A DNA stretch of 64,000 bases from Defluviitaleaceae bacterium (GTDB lineage Bacteria; Bacillota; Clostridia; Lachnospirales; WQUN01): the NCBI GenBank assembly GCA_009787785.1, contig WQSR01000001.1, positions 12 to 64,011 on the forward strand, in the 5' to 3' direction. The notes beneath the pieces are model-generated. The model ran no database searches. It had not been told where the DNA came from and saw nothing but the letters and a program-made list of their open reading frames with translations. Each line of letters opens with the position of its first letter. Positions within the stretch are counted from its first letter, which is position 1. Both the position numbers and the translations under genes were made by a program. Below are positions 17,518 to 26,993 of the stretch, piece after piece.

Positions 17518-20500
17518 ATGGACATTGTAATAACCGAATACCAGCCCCACATGGCGGCAACCCTGGCCGATATGTGGAACAAAAGCAGTGACGACTGGGG
17601 CGGCGGCAACGACATAAAAACCCCCGGAAACGTCGTTACCCGCATCGAAAGCGGGGCTTGTATCCACCACTATGTGGCCCTTGACGGCGAGGAAGCCGTG
17701 GGCTACTGCTCCCTGGGGCGGTATTTTGGCGACGCCGACGCGCTCTACATCGAGCTGTTGGGCGTACGGCCAGACTATCAAGGAAAAAAGGTTGGTAAAG
17801 CATTAGTGCTTAAATGCGTGGAGCGCACCATAGAGCTGGGCTACCCCCGCTTGGATATCCATACCTGGCCGGGCAACACCAACGCCGTCCCCCTGTATAA
17901 AAAATGCGGCTACCTGTGGGAGGACCGCTCCGACAGCACCCATCTGGTCAACTTCATACCGGAGATATTGCGGACGGATTTGTTCAAGCCCTTCTTTGAA
18001 AAGGCCGATTGGTACGCGGATTCCACCCGCAGTTGGGAAATCATCCCCGACGGGGTGAAGGTAAATAAATTTGAGGTGTTCGGCTACACCTGGGAAAAGG
18101 ACGGCGACACTTTGGCCGTGGGCTACGAGCGCACCGGCCGCCGCATTCGCCTCATCGAAACCCCGGACTATAAAATCGAGCTGATGGCGGAAAACCACGA
18201 ACTGGCCTTCGGCTTGAAATACCAATGCACCCTCACGGCAACCAACAAGACCGGCAAGGATTTGCATGTAAAAGTCACCGGGCGCGCGGACAAAAACATC
18301 GCCTTCGATTTCGCGCTGGATGCACATATTACGGGGACGCAGGTATTTCCGGGGGAATTTTTCGTGGGTGAAATGCTCGCCCTGCAAGACAAGTGGCAGG
18401 TGCACCCCTGCTTGCTGGCCGATGTGGAAATCAACGGGCAAAGCGTCTCCTTCGGGCTGGGCATCCACGCGAAATACCCCCTACAGGTGTGCGCTTCGCC
18501 ACAGGCCAAGGTGATGCAAGCCGGCATGGAGGTAGACACCTGCATCAACCTCCGCTCGGCGTTGTTGCAAGACGCCACGGTTACATTCTCCTTCCCGGAA
18601 AATGAAATCATATCCTTCAAGGATAATTCCTTTATGGCAAAAATCCCCGCCAAAGGCAAGACAAACATCCAAACAAAGATGATAATTCTCGCCGGCGGCT
18701 ACCACGCCATGCCCATCCGGTACAACCTCACTTTGGCTGACGGCACAACCATTTCCTTCGAGAAGCCCTTCCATCAGCTCAACCAAAACCTTACCGCCGC
18801 CTTTTCCGGCGAGAACGATTACCACCATTTTATTATCAACGGCCCCTGGAAGGTGGGGCTGAACAAATCAGACAACGAGGCTTGGATAAACCACCTCACC
18901 AACCCGGCCTTCAACAAGGGCTGGCTCAACCCGCCCCAATTCGGCAAGCCCTACGACGACGAGTTCAACCTGATTAAACCCAAGGTGCAATCCTTCGCCC
19001 GGGGCAACGACATGATAATGGAAGCGGAATACCCCTCGGAGAAGTTCAAGGGAATGTACTTGACCCTTATTTTGACCCTGTCGGCGGCGGGCGTCATCAC
19101 CCGCCATTACCGGGTGGAAAACCGGGGCAAAAAGGCCCGGGACATGTACCTCCACGACAAATATTGGCTGGCTTTGGGCGAGCATACAACCTTTTGCTAT
19201 CGTGGCCAGTTTACCCAAAACCACAGCTTCCCCCACTCCGACGAGCCCATCTACGGCATTGATTCCATTGATTCCGACAGCTTTGAGGAAAACTGGATTT
19301 TCGAGGCCAATCCCACAGGAGGCCGGGGCTTCTGCTGGTCCCCCGACGCAAAACCCAGCTTCCAGTGGGGCAACCACGTGATTTTCGAAATCAACCTGGG
19401 ACGGCTGGAGCCGGGGCAAACCTTCGAGACCCCGCCCGTGGCCTATGTATACGGCGCGTTCAACGATTTCGGGGATTTCCGTAACTACGCCATGCAACTA
19501 TGGGACAAAAAGAACTACGTCCCCGCCCGCCGGATAGAAATCCGCGCCAACCACTACAATCCCATCCTGGACGAAAACCGGGAAATCGCCCTGGACATCC
19601 TCAATAACCGGGAAACCACTTTGGAGGGAACCATCCGCGTGTCTTCCGACCTCTTCGAAACGCAGACATATATAAAGGAAGAAACACCTACCGAAACCAA
19701 CGACGATGACGACGACGACGATTGCACCCCCACCAAGGAAATCAATTTTACCCTTCACCCGGCGCAAGACCCTGCGGAATATGTACGCATCCACGTGGAC
19801 ATGAAGCTGTCCACCTACGAAAAATCCTACAACCGCGTCCTCTTCGCCCCCTCCGGGGAGGTAAAGCAAATACAAAACGGCACCATCCTGACGGTGGACA
19901 ATGGCAAAATCGCCTTCCGGGTGGACCCTGCTTACGGGCCGGTCTGCTACTCCCTCACCACCCCCGACGGCAACGAATGGCTCACCCACCAGCACCCCCA
20001 CCGCAAGCCCTTCGCCTGGTGGAATCCCTTCCTCGGCGGCATCCGCATCCTCCCCCACGGCATGAACAACGGCACCATGCTGAAGGAAGCCTTTTGTGCA
20101 GACTTCGCCCAGGTGAAGGACAGCTACGGAAATGCCTGGCAGGGCATCCGCACCGCCATAACCATCCAGGAAGATGACGAGCTTCGCGGCGCGGTATACG
20201 AAATCTATTTCCTCACTTTGCCCGGCCTGCCCCTGCTGTGCGCCTTCTACCGCTTTATCAATGGCACGGGGGTATACCGTTGCGACACCCTGGAATTTGA
20301 CGCCTTCCTCCAGCCCGCCGACCCAGGAAAGGACTTCTTCACCGAATCCACGGACAAAAACGGCTATTTCAGCCGCCTCCACTTCGGCCTGGGCGGCGAC
20401 CTGGACGTCGAATTTGAAAACACCCTAAAACTCATCAGCTCCCGCCCCCAAAGGCTCTACGTCTTCCACGGCAACAAAAATAACGGCAAAACCAACGACA

Positions 20501-20661
20501 TCGGCGGCGACGTAAAATTCCCCGCCGCCGTCAGCTTCTACATGGAATCCCCCGCCGCACCGGGCGCAACCTTCACCTCCAGCCCCGCCTTCTTCCTGCT
20601 CTCCCCACAGGACTTCGATAAAGACGCTTTCGAGGATTTCGAGCGGCTGAGGTTTGTCTAA
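17518..20661 (+). CDS. GNAT acetyltransferase fused to a very large beta-rich region
   Basis: This is a 1047-aa protein. Residues 1-150 are a GNAT domain: LLGVRPDYQGKKVGKALV is the acetyl-CoA-binding motif A and NTNAVPLYKKCGY the C-terminal motif. The remaining ~900 residues are beta-rich, with several sandwich-like segments, aromatic WNPFLGG and GVYRCDTLEF blocks and a run of seven Asp residues (near residue 730) that looks like a flexible or Ca-binding linker. There is no signal peptide, so it is likely cytoplasmic. AGGAG eight bases before the ATG at 17518 favours it over the GTG at 17509. The large part may recognise a polymer, but I recognise no named catalytic family. It is followed by a strong terminator. 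Confidence 0.7.
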   Translation: MDIVITEYQPHMAATLADMWNKSSDDWGGGNDIKTPGNVVTRIESGACIHHYVALDGEEAVGYCSLGRYFGDADALYIELLGVRPDYQGKKVGKALVLKCVERTIELGYPRLDIHTWPGNTNAVPLYKKCGYLWEDRSDSTHLVNFIPEILRTDLFKPFFEKADWYADSTRSWEIIPDGVKVNKFEVFGYTWEKDGDTLAVGYERTGRRIRLIETPDYKIELMAENHELAFGLKYQCTLTATNKTGKDLHVKVTGRADKNIAFDFALDAHITGTQVFPGEFFVGEMLALQDKWQVHPCLLADVEINGQSVSFGLGIHAKYPLQVCASPQAKVMQAGMEVDTCINLRSALLQDATVTFSFPENEIISFKDNSFMAKIPAKGKTNIQTKMIILAGGYHAMPIRYNLTLADGTTISFEKPFHQLNQNLTAAFSGENDYHHFIINGPWKVGLNKSDNEAWINHLTNPAFNKGWLNPPQFGKPYDDEFNLIKPKVQSFARGNDMIMEAEYPSEKFKGMYLTLILTLSAAGVITRHYRVENRGKKARDMYLHDKYWLALGEHTTFCYRGQFTQNHSFPHSDEPIYGIDSIDSDSFEENWIFEANPTGGRGFCWSPDAKPSFQWGNHVIFEINLGRLEPGQTFETPPVAYVYGAFNDFGDFRNYAMQLWDKKNYVPARRIEIRANHYNPILDENREIALDILNNRETTLEGTIRVSSDLFETQTYIKEETPTETNDDDDDDDCTPTKEINFTLHPAQDPAEYVRIHVDMKLSTYEKSYNRVLFAPSGEVKQIQNGTILTVDNGKIAFRVDPAYGPVCYSLTTPDGNEWLTHQHPHRKPFAWWNPFLGGIRILPHGMNNGTMLKEAFCADFAQVKDSYGNAWQGIRTAITIQEDDELRGAVYEIYFLTLPGLPLLCAFYRFINGTGVYRCDTLEFDAFLQPADPGKDFFTESTDKNGYFSRLHFGLGGDLDVEFENTLKLISSRPQRLYVFHGNKNNGKTNDIGGDVKFPAAVSFYMESPAAPGATFTSSPAFFLLSPQDFDKDAFEDFERLRFV

Positions 20662-20757
20662 ATGATAGCCAACGATGTATTCGACAACCAACGCGGCGCA
20701 CTGGAAAGCTTAAACCGGATGAAACTCACCACCATTCAAACAACAACTGTATTATAA
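20662..20757 (+). CDS. Possible 31-aa peptide
   Basis: An ATG directly follows the GNAT stop codon (taAATG) and opens a 31-codon frame (MIANDVFDNQRGALESLNRM...) that ends just before the terminator hairpin. Coupling by re-initiation is possible. There is no ribosome binding site of its own and no recognised family, so chance is a real alternative. Confidence 0.2.
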   Translation: MIANDVFDNQRGALESLNRMKLTTIQTTTVL

Positions 20758-20766
20758 ATGAAGATT

Positions 20767-20801
20767 CACCCCACGCAGATTTTGCCTGTGTGGGGTGTTT
20801 T
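20767..20801 (+). terminator. Rho-independent terminator
   Basis: CACCCCACGCAG (20767-20778) pairs with CTGTGTGGGGTG (20786-20797), with a single G-U wobble, around a 7-base loop. TTTT follows. It separates the GNAT gene from the glycan island. Confidence 0.78.
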
Positions 20802-20816
20802 ATGTCTTGTGTTGTT

Positions 20817-20825
20817 TGATATAAT
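20817..20825 (+). promoter_or_regulatory. Extended -10 promoter of the glycan island
   Basis: TGATATAAT is an extended -10 element with a perfect TATAAT. No good -35 hexamer is present at the usual spacing, which extended -10 promoters tolerate. It lies just after the terminator and 80 bases before the first glycosyltransferase, with an AT-rich leader between. Confidence 0.5.
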
Positions 20826-20905
20826 ATGGTAGCATTAGCCATTGTGGAAAAGTTGCTTTATAGCCGAATAAAACAACTCCCAATTTTAAGGGATAGTGCA
20901 TATTT

Positions 20906-21673
20906 ATGAACGGACACCCCCTGGTAAGCGTTATCATGCCAACATACAACGCTGGAAAAACAATCAAAGATTCTATCCAATCCGTGCTATCACAAAGCTA
21001 CACATATTTTGAATTAATCATTATTGATGACTGTTCAACCGACAATACAAATGAAATAATCCACATGTTTACAGACCCCCGAATACACTATATTTGCAAT
21101 GAAAAAAATAGCGGCGTCGCAACAAGCCGCAATGTTGGGATAAAAATAGCAACAGGTGAGTGGATTGCTTTTTTAGATTCAGATGATATTTGGGATGCTG
21201 ACAAGCTAACATTACAATTGTCCTTTGCCAACAAAGTAAACGCGAAAATTTCCTACACTGCTTCATTTTTTATGAACTTTGAAGGACGCCGCTACAATTG
21301 GGTTATGCCCGCGGTTTACAAATTAAACTATAAAGCCCTTCTCCGGCGCAACCTGATATCCTGCTCCTCCGTACTGATAAAACGAGAGCTCATGTCAAAG
21401 CACCTTTTTCCAACCAAACCCAAAACACACGAAGACTATGTTGCATGGTTAAAAATCGTACGCGAGGTTGGGGTTGCATATGGTTTGGACGAGCCTTTAC
21501 TCAGATATCGCTTATCTAAAATTTCCAAATCGTCAAGCCGTTTGAAATCAGCTATCATGACATACAATGCATACCGGGAATCAGGCTTCAATCTTTTTTT
21601 AGCGACAATGCTGACAATACGTTATGCTAAATACAGCATAATGAAAAGACATAAAATATTACGAGGTGTTTGA
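20906..21673 (+). CDS. Glycosyltransferase family 2
   Basis: This 255-aa GT-A-fold enzyme has an N-terminal SVIMPTYNAGKTI nucleotide-binding strand, IIIDDCSTDNT, the NVGIKIATGEWIAFLDSDD DxD-like metal motif (about residues 75-95), and KTHEDYVAWLKI as the acceptor-side ED motif. It has no membrane segment. It would add one sugar to a lipid-linked or polymer acceptor at the cytoplasmic face. It is the first gene of the glycan island and abuts the exporter permease gene with no gap. The predicted Shine-Dalgarno (AAGGGA) is unusually far from the ATG (about 12 bases). Confidence 0.88.
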   Translation: MNGHPLVSVIMPTYNAGKTIKDSIQSVLSQSYTYFELIIIDDCSTDNTNEIIHMFTDPRIHYICNEKNSGVATSRNVGIKIATGEWIAFLDSDDIWDADKLTLQLSFANKVNAKISYTASFFMNFEGRRYNWVMPAVYKLNYKALLRRNLISCSSVLIKRELMSKHLFPTKPKTHEDYVAWLKIVREVGVAYGLDEPLLRYRLSKISKSSSRLKSAIMTYNAYRESGFNLFLATMLTIRYAKYSIMKRHKILRGV

Positions 21674-22651
21674 GTGACAAAAAAGCACTACGGAACCATT
21701 GCCTTGGGGTTGACCGTTATACTGTCCATACCCTTTTTCCTTTACTTACCCATTGAAGTAGCGGGTCAGCGTCCCGGTAATGTCCCCATGCTTATGCTGT
21801 ACGCCGGGTTTTTAGCCTTTACGGTTGCGATATTATTCGTTTTTATATTAATTCTTGCTACTAAAACGGACTATGTAAAAGGACACATTGCTACGCTTTA
21901 CCGCTTTCGCCATCTGCTGTTTATGATGGTTAAGCGTGATTTTGTGACTCGTTATCGACGTAGTGTGCTGGGTATTTTATGGTCGGTACTCAACCCGCTG
22001 TTGACTATGCTGGTTATTTCTATGGTTTTTTCACTACTGTTCAGGGCTGATATTCCCAACTTTCCATTATACGTATTGAGCGGGCAGTTAATATTCAATT
22101 TTTTTAGCGAATCTACCAGTCTAGCCATGACTTCCGTTCTTGGTAACGGAGCTGTGATAAAAAAAGCATATATACCTAAATATATATTTCCGGTGTCTCA
22201 GGTTGTTTCCTCCTTGGTCAATGTCTTATTTTCTTTCATTGCTTTTCTCATCGTCTTTATCGCAACCCGTGAAACCTTTAGCTGGACTATGTTGCTTGTA
22301 CCCTTACCCATTTTATATACCTTTGTTTTCGCATTGGGGTTTGGGATGCTTCTTTCATCAATTATGGTATTCTTCCGTGACATTGGCTATATTTATAGCG
22401 TAGGCATTACCCTGTGGATGTTCTTGTCAGCCATCATGTACCCCGTTGAGATATTACCGCCCCGTATATTTCATCTGATACATTTCAACCCCATGTTCCA
22501 TTACATAAGTTATTTTCGTGATTTAACCCTCAATGGGGTTGTACCGGGTTTGTGGGCCAATATCATATGCATCGGTTTTGCCTTGGCGGCCTTGTGTGCG
22601 GGGATGTATGCAATGATAACTCAGCAAGATAAATATATCTTATACCTATAG
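21674..22651 (+). CDS. ABC-2 type polysaccharide/teichoic acid export permease
   Basis: This is a 325-aa integral membrane protein. The C-terminal ~260 residues are the ABC-2 permease of the Wzm/TagG/RfbA type (FMMVKRDFVTRYRRSVLGILWSV start, then FPLYVLSGQLIFNF and the final NPMFHYISYFRDL loop), with about six spans. The N-terminal ~65 residues add two membrane spans not found in typical TagG/Wzm proteins of about 265 aa. The GTG start overlaps the preceding stop region. It pairs with the ATPase gene ten bases downstream. It is expected to flip an assembled lipid-linked glycan across the membrane. Confidence 0.88.
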   Translation: MTKKHYGTIALGLTVILSIPFFLYLPIEVAGQRPGNVPMLMLYAGFLAFTVAILFVFILILATKTDYVKGHIATLYRFRHLLFMMVKRDFVTRYRRSVLGILWSVLNPLLTMLVISMVFSLLFRADIPNFPLYVLSGQLIFNFFSESTSLAMTSVLGNGAVIKKAYIPKYIFPVSQVVSSLVNVLFSFIAFLIVFIATRETFSWTMLLVPLPILYTFVFALGFGMLLSSIMVFFRDIGYIYSVGITLWMFLSAIMYPVEILPPRIFHLIHFNPMFHYISYFRDLTLNGVVPGLWANIICIGFALAALCAGMYAMITQQDKYILYL

Positions 22652-22661
22652 GTGTGATATA

Positions 22662-23402
22662 ATGAATAGTCCTGTAATTTCTGTCAACAATGTTTCCATG
22701 ATGTTTAACCTAAGCCGGGATAAAGTTTTAGGAATCAAAGACTATGTCGTTAAAGCATTGCAACGCAAATTGTTTTATGATGAATTTTGGGCACTTAAAA
22801 ACATTAGCTTTGAAGTGCAAAAAGGAGAAGTCTTAGGAATTTTAGGGTTAAACGGTTCCGGCAAATCTACTTTGCTTAAAATTATTGCTGGTGTGTTTAA
22901 GCCTACCCAAGGTTCTGTGTATGTGCAGGGCGAAATTGCACCCTTGTTGGAGCTTGGCGCAGGTTTCGACCCCGAATTTTCAGCTAAGGAAAATGTATAT
23001 TTCAATGGTGCCATGTTTGGCCGCTCCCCCCTCCATATGAAAGCTATATATGATGAAATTATAGATTTTGCTGAACTGTGGGAATTTGAGGATGTGCCTA
23101 TAAAGAATTTTTCCTCCGGTATGAGTGCCAGATTGGGTTTTGCTGTAGCAACATGTATAAACCCGGAGGTGTTAATTCTTGATGAGGTATTGGGGGTTGG
23201 CGATTTTCTCTTTAAAGAAAAGTGTGAAAAAAGAATTGCCGAAATGCTTTCCTGCGGGGCCACAGTATTACTAGTTTCTCACGCTGTTGACACAATAAAA
23301 AGCATGTGCTCTCGTGCGATATTATTAAAAAAAGGTGAAATGGTGCATTCAGGCGATGTTGATGAGGTATGCCAGGTGTATGAAGAAGGAGCGAATATAT
23401 AG
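22662..23402 (+). CDS. ABC transporter ATP-binding protein (Wzt/TagH type)
   Basis: This 246-aa ATPase partners the preceding permease. Walker A GLNGSGKST is near residue 65, the signature FSSGMSARLGFA near 150, Walker B EVLILDEVLGVGD near 170 and the switch His in LVSHAVDTI. The N-terminal segment before the first strand (about 45 residues with KDYVVKALQRKLFYDEFWALKNI) is typical of O-antigen and teichoic acid exporters. There is no C-terminal carbohydrate-binding extension, so export probably does not depend on recognition of a modified chain end. Confidence 0.9.
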   Translation: MNSPVISVNNVSMMFNLSRDKVLGIKDYVVKALQRKLFYDEFWALKNISFEVQKGEVLGILGLNGSGKSTLLKIIAGVFKPTQGSVYVQGEIAPLLELGAGFDPEFSAKENVYFNGAMFGRSPLHMKAIYDEIIDFAELWEFEDVPIKNFSSGMSARLGFAVATCINPEVLILDEVLGVGDFLFKEKCEKRIAEMLSCGATVLLVSHAVDTIKSMCSRAILLKKGEMVHSGDVDEVCQVYEEGANI

Positions 23403-24686
23403 TTGGAAAGACCGAATTTTCCCCTGGGGAGCGTTTGTGGAAGACTAGACCGCTTTCCGGTTGAAGGTGGCTTTGAAGGTGGATTGCGTACTGATGGGAT
23501 TTACAAAAACGATACACTAGATTTGCCATTGGTTTCTTATATAACAGTAGTACGCAACCAGGCCGATACTATAATCCGTTGCATAGAGAGTGTTTTTCAA
23601 CAAGAGTACCCTAACATAGAGTATATAATAATTGACGGTGCCTCCACAGATGGCACATTGGATATCATAAAAACATATGCAGACCAAGTTGATTATTTTA
23701 TATCACAGCCAGACAGCGGCACAAGTGAAGCCATTAATAAAGGCATCGCGCTTGCCTCCGGTCAATTAATTAGCTTGATAAATAGCGATGATGTGCTTTT
23801 GCCTGGTGCAACCCAGATTGTAATAAATGAATATAAAAAAACCAAAGCAGACATGATTTGTGGAAGAGTAGATAGGTTAAATGGTTCGATTGTTGAGGCT
23901 ACGCTCAATGTTCCGCGGTTTTCAATACCTAAAATGACTGTAAAATATAACTATATATATGTTCTTGCCTTATACACATGTAGGAATGTTTTTGATACTG
24001 TGGGTGGATTTAATGAATCTTATCGTATTATTAATGATTTTGTTTGGACGCAGTTATGCATTAAACACAATTTTAATATCAAATATATAGATAATAAATT
24101 AACACTCTTTTCATATGGAGGAATGGCCAGCACTAATTTAAAAATATTATGCAAGGAACATTTTAAGTTTTCTCAAGAAGAATTTCCGTTTTTGACAAAA
24201 CGGCAAGCAGAGCATTATTTTTTTGGATTTTTTGAATGGGGTGCTCATAGGGTTAGCTTTTATCCCATATTTAGTAAATTAAATAAATTATTATATCAAG
24301 AAAATGAATTTCGCCTAGCTGTTTACAGAACAGCTTTATATATATGCATACATGATTGTTGGAAAATCATAAATTTATTTAACATTGATACGGAAGCAAC
24401 AATTGAATTAACAAGTGTATTTGATTATTTGATAAAAACATTAAATGAAAGCTTATCACAAGGGTCTGATTATAATGTAAGCATGAAGAAATTTGAAGAA
24501 TTAGCTAATTATAAAAAAATACAAAATAGATATTATCAAAAATATTATCCGGCAACTGTGAAGGGAACTGCTTTAAAACTAATTATCTCTATATTTTTAT
24601 TTGCTGATAGGCTAATAGGGAAAAATTTATATATTTTAAGTTGGTTTGCAAAGAGAGCTATATCTACTTATCAATTGTGGAAATAA
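23403..24686 (+). CDS. Glycosyltransferase family 2 (tandem paralogue 1)
   Basis: This 427-aa protein has a ~40-residue N-terminal preface (FPLGSVCGRLDRFPVEGGF, then GGLRTDGIYK) that is shared with the next gene. The GT-A domain follows: YITVVRNQADTI, YIIIDGASTDGT, SQPDSGTSEAINKGIALA and INSDDVL carry the nucleotide and DxD features. The C-terminal ~180 residues are helical and basic. It starts with TTG directly after the preceding stop codon. Members of this WcaA-like subgroup decorate surface polymers. Base composition is markedly AT-rich in the second half. Confidence 0.85.
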   Translation: MERPNFPLGSVCGRLDRFPVEGGFEGGLRTDGIYKNDTLDLPLVSYITVVRNQADTIIRCIESVFQQEYPNIEYIIIDGASTDGTLDIIKTYADQVDYFISQPDSGTSEAINKGIALASGQLISLINSDDVLLPGATQIVINEYKKTKADMICGRVDRLNGSIVEATLNVPRFSIPKMTVKYNYIYVLALYTCRNVFDTVGGFNESYRIINDFVWTQLCIKHNFNIKYIDNKLTLFSYGGMASTNLKILCKEHFKFSQEEFPFLTKRQAEHYFFGFFEWGAHRVSFYPIFSKLNKLLYQENEFRLAVYRTALYICIHDCWKIINLFNIDTEATIELTSVFDYLIKTLNESLSQGSDYNVSMKKFEELANYKKIQNRYYQKYYPATVKGTALKLIISIFLFADRLIGKNLYILSWFAKRAISTYQLWK

Positions 24687-24708
24687 AATAAAAAAAGTAG
24701 GGAAGAAA

Positions 24709-26139
24709 ATGACACGAGAACAATTGATGAAAATGGAAAAAGAAAAAGCCATAGGTTTTTTATTTGATGAAATAAACAATTTGAAAGAAAAATTAGCTTT
24801 AAATGAACCATCTGTCCCCCCACGTATTTCAACTTTGCAAAACTGCGTTAAAACCTGTCCTCAGTTTCCGTTGGGAGAGGTGTGTGGAAAATTGGAACGT
24901 TATCCTATAAAAGAAGGTGATTATGAAGGGGGAATGCGAACACAGGGTATATATAAACGCGACACTGCAGAGCTACCGCTTATTACGTATATAACTGTGG
25001 TACGCAATGGTGCTACCACCATACAGCGGTGTATGGAGAGCGTTTTTGAACAATGTTATCCGAACATTGAATATATAATCATCGACGGTGCTTCCAATGA
25101 CGGAACGATGGAAGCAGTACTTACACATGAATGTAATATTGATTATTTTATTTCCCAGCCAGACAATGGCACAAGCGATGCCATTAATAAAGGCATTGCG
25201 CTTGCCAGTGGTAAAATAATAAGCTTTATTTTTTGCGATGATATACTTACTCAAGGCACAGCACAAACTGTTATCGACCACTATAATGAAACCAAAGCTG
25301 ATGTTTTCTTTGGGCGGTTAGATTTTACCCCCGAATCAAAAATTGAAGCATCCGCGAAATATGGTTGGCATATTTTTTATTATGAAAAGACGTTCATGAT
25401 ACCATATTTAACTGTTATACCAAACCAAATGCATATGCCGGCCCTTTATTGTACTAGGAGTACCTTTGAAAATGTAGGTGCATACAATGAATCTTATATA
25501 GTAATAAATGATTATGAATGGTCACAAAAATGCATAGAACAAAATCTTAACATCTGTTTTATAGATAAAACGCTAACACTTTTTGAACTTGGCGGGATTT
25601 CATCCGGCAATATGAAAACAAGAATTTTGGAAGCAATTCGTTTAACACAAGAAAAATTCCCGTTTTTGACAGAGGCTCAAGCATCCTTATATTACTTTGG
25701 CGTTCATGGTTATGGTCTTCGTTCTTTGGGATACGTAAATGTATTTAACAAATTTAACAATTTAATAAAAAGAGAAAAATACTTCCGTGTAGCCATGTAC
25801 AGGATTGTCTTATATACATGTATATTGGATTGTTATTCTTTTATGAACAATGATACTGTATATAATAAAAAACTGATTAGCTTATGCCAATGGATGGAAA
25901 ACAAGCTGAGTGACCATATTGCCCTGGGAGAAGAGGGTGATGCCACAGACGATGATTTATACGAACTTGTTAAAGCAAGGGTATATTGTCAATCATGTTA
26001 TTTCAAGTATAATATAACTACGGCATCCCTACGGGGAAAGGTTAAGCTTTTGATTCTGAAATGTATTTCAATCGTAATTAAACGTAATACAAAATTATAT
26101 CTTTTTTCAATGAAGCTAATGATGAAAAAATTTAAATAA
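24709..26139 (+). CDS. Glycosyltransferase family 2 (tandem paralogue 2)
   Basis: This 476-aa protein is homologous to the preceding gene over most of its length: FPLGEVCGKLERYPIKEGD, GGMRTQGIYKRDT, YITVVRNGATTI, YIIIDGASNDGT and SQPDNGTSDAINKGIALA. In the metal-site region it has IFCDDIL where the paralogue has INSDDVL. An extra N-terminal stretch of ~40 charged residues (LMKMEKEKAIGFLFDEINNL) may form a coiled coil. GGGAAGAAAATG supports the start at 24709 rather than an upstream frame extension. The pair looks like an old tandem duplication with divergence of acceptor specificity. Confidence 0.85.
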   Translation: MTREQLMKMEKEKAIGFLFDEINNLKEKLALNEPSVPPRISTLQNCVKTCPQFPLGEVCGKLERYPIKEGDYEGGMRTQGIYKRDTAELPLITYITVVRNGATTIQRCMESVFEQCYPNIEYIIIDGASNDGTMEAVLTHECNIDYFISQPDNGTSDAINKGIALASGKIISFIFCDDILTQGTAQTVIDHYNETKADVFFGRLDFTPESKIEASAKYGWHIFYYEKTFMIPYLTVIPNQMHMPALYCTRSTFENVGAYNESYIVINDYEWSQKCIEQNLNICFIDKTLTLFELGGISSGNMKTRILEAIRLTQEKFPFLTEAQASLYYFGVHGYGLRSLGYVNVFNKFNNLIKREKYFRVAMYRIVLYTCILDCYSFMNNDTVYNKKLISLCQWMENKLSDHIALGEEGDATDDDLYELVKARVYCQSCYFKYNITTASLRGKVKLLILKCISIVIKRNTKLYLFSMKLMMKKFK

Positions 26140-26151
26140 GGAGCACTGAGT

Positions 26152-26991
26152 ATGAATATTTGCATACCAACATTAAAAGAAAAGGCATATAACTTGCGAA
26201 AAACTACCCTGGAAATAACCGCAAGTGCGCAAGCCGGAAGAATAGCCTCTTCGTATTCGTGTGCGGAAATTTTAACTGCGCTATACTACACGGGGATTAT
26301 GCGCTTTGACCCTAAAGACCCTGTATCTGCTGCGAGAGACAGATTTATAATGAGCAAAAGCCATGCAAGCCCCATTTTATATGCGATTTTGGCAGATTGC
26401 GGATTTTTTGATAAATCCGAATTGGATAAATACGCAAAGCCCGATGGTATATTAGGCACACTATTGGACGAAAACGTACCGGGTGCAGAAATATTGGGCG
26501 GTTCTTTGGGGTGTGGCTTTGGTATTGCCGCAGGGATGGCCTTTGCTTTAAAAAGAGAGCGAAGCAGAAGCATGGTTTTTACATTATTGGGAGATGGGGA
26601 ATGTGGCGAAGGCTCTATATGGGAGACGGCAATGTTTGTAGGATTCCAACGTTTGAATAATTTAATAACCCTTATAGACAGGAATCATATATCTGCCTCA
26701 GCTTTTATACAGGACGACTTTGGTAACGAGCCCTTTGCGGATAAGTGGAGGGCCTTTGGATTTAACGTAGTTACAATAGACGGGCATTCCTTTGTTGAAT
26801 TATTAGAAACTTTAAAAGATGTGCGAAGTAGGCGCAGTGCCTCCCCAACGGTTGTCATTTGCGAAACCGTTAAAGGGAAGGGAATAGATTTTGTGGAAAA
26901 CGAACCGTTTTGGCATAGTAAAGCCGTAACACAAGACCAACTGGAAGCCGCTAGAAAAAGTCTGACTTTATTGAATAGAGGTGATGAATAA
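26152..26991 (+). CDS. Transketolase, N-terminal (TPP-binding) subunit, copy 1
   Basis: This 279-aa half-transketolase carries the thiamine diphosphate site: LLGDGECGEGSIWET with the downstream Asn in LIDRNHIS forms the GDG-x(~28)-N motif. SKSHASPILYA and GSLGCGFGIAAGMA are family blocks. AAGGAG precedes the ATG. The partner subunit begins three bases after its stop. Split transketolases move a two-carbon ketol unit between sugar phosphates. In this locus a likely role is supplying sedoheptulose 7-phosphate for the heptose genes (inference). Alternatively it may catalyse a dedicated ketol transfer. Confidence 0.88.
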   Translation: MNICIPTLKEKAYNLRKTTLEITASAQAGRIASSYSCAEILTALYYTGIMRFDPKDPVSAARDRFIMSKSHASPILYAILADCGFFDKSELDKYAKPDGILGTLLDENVPGAEILGGSLGCGFGIAAGMAFALKRERSRSMVFTLLGDGECGEGSIWETAMFVGFQRLNNLITLIDRNHISASAFIQDDFGNEPFADKWRAFGFNVVTIDGHSFVELLETLKDVRSRRSASPTVVICETVKGKGIDFVENEPFWHSKAVTQDQLEAARKSLTLLNRGDE

Positions 26992-26993
26992 AA

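Noticed and set aside
24709-26139. The two tandem glycosyltransferase genes as a DNA repeat
   Set aside because: Similarity is visible at protein level but the DNA has diverged too much for a direct repeat.
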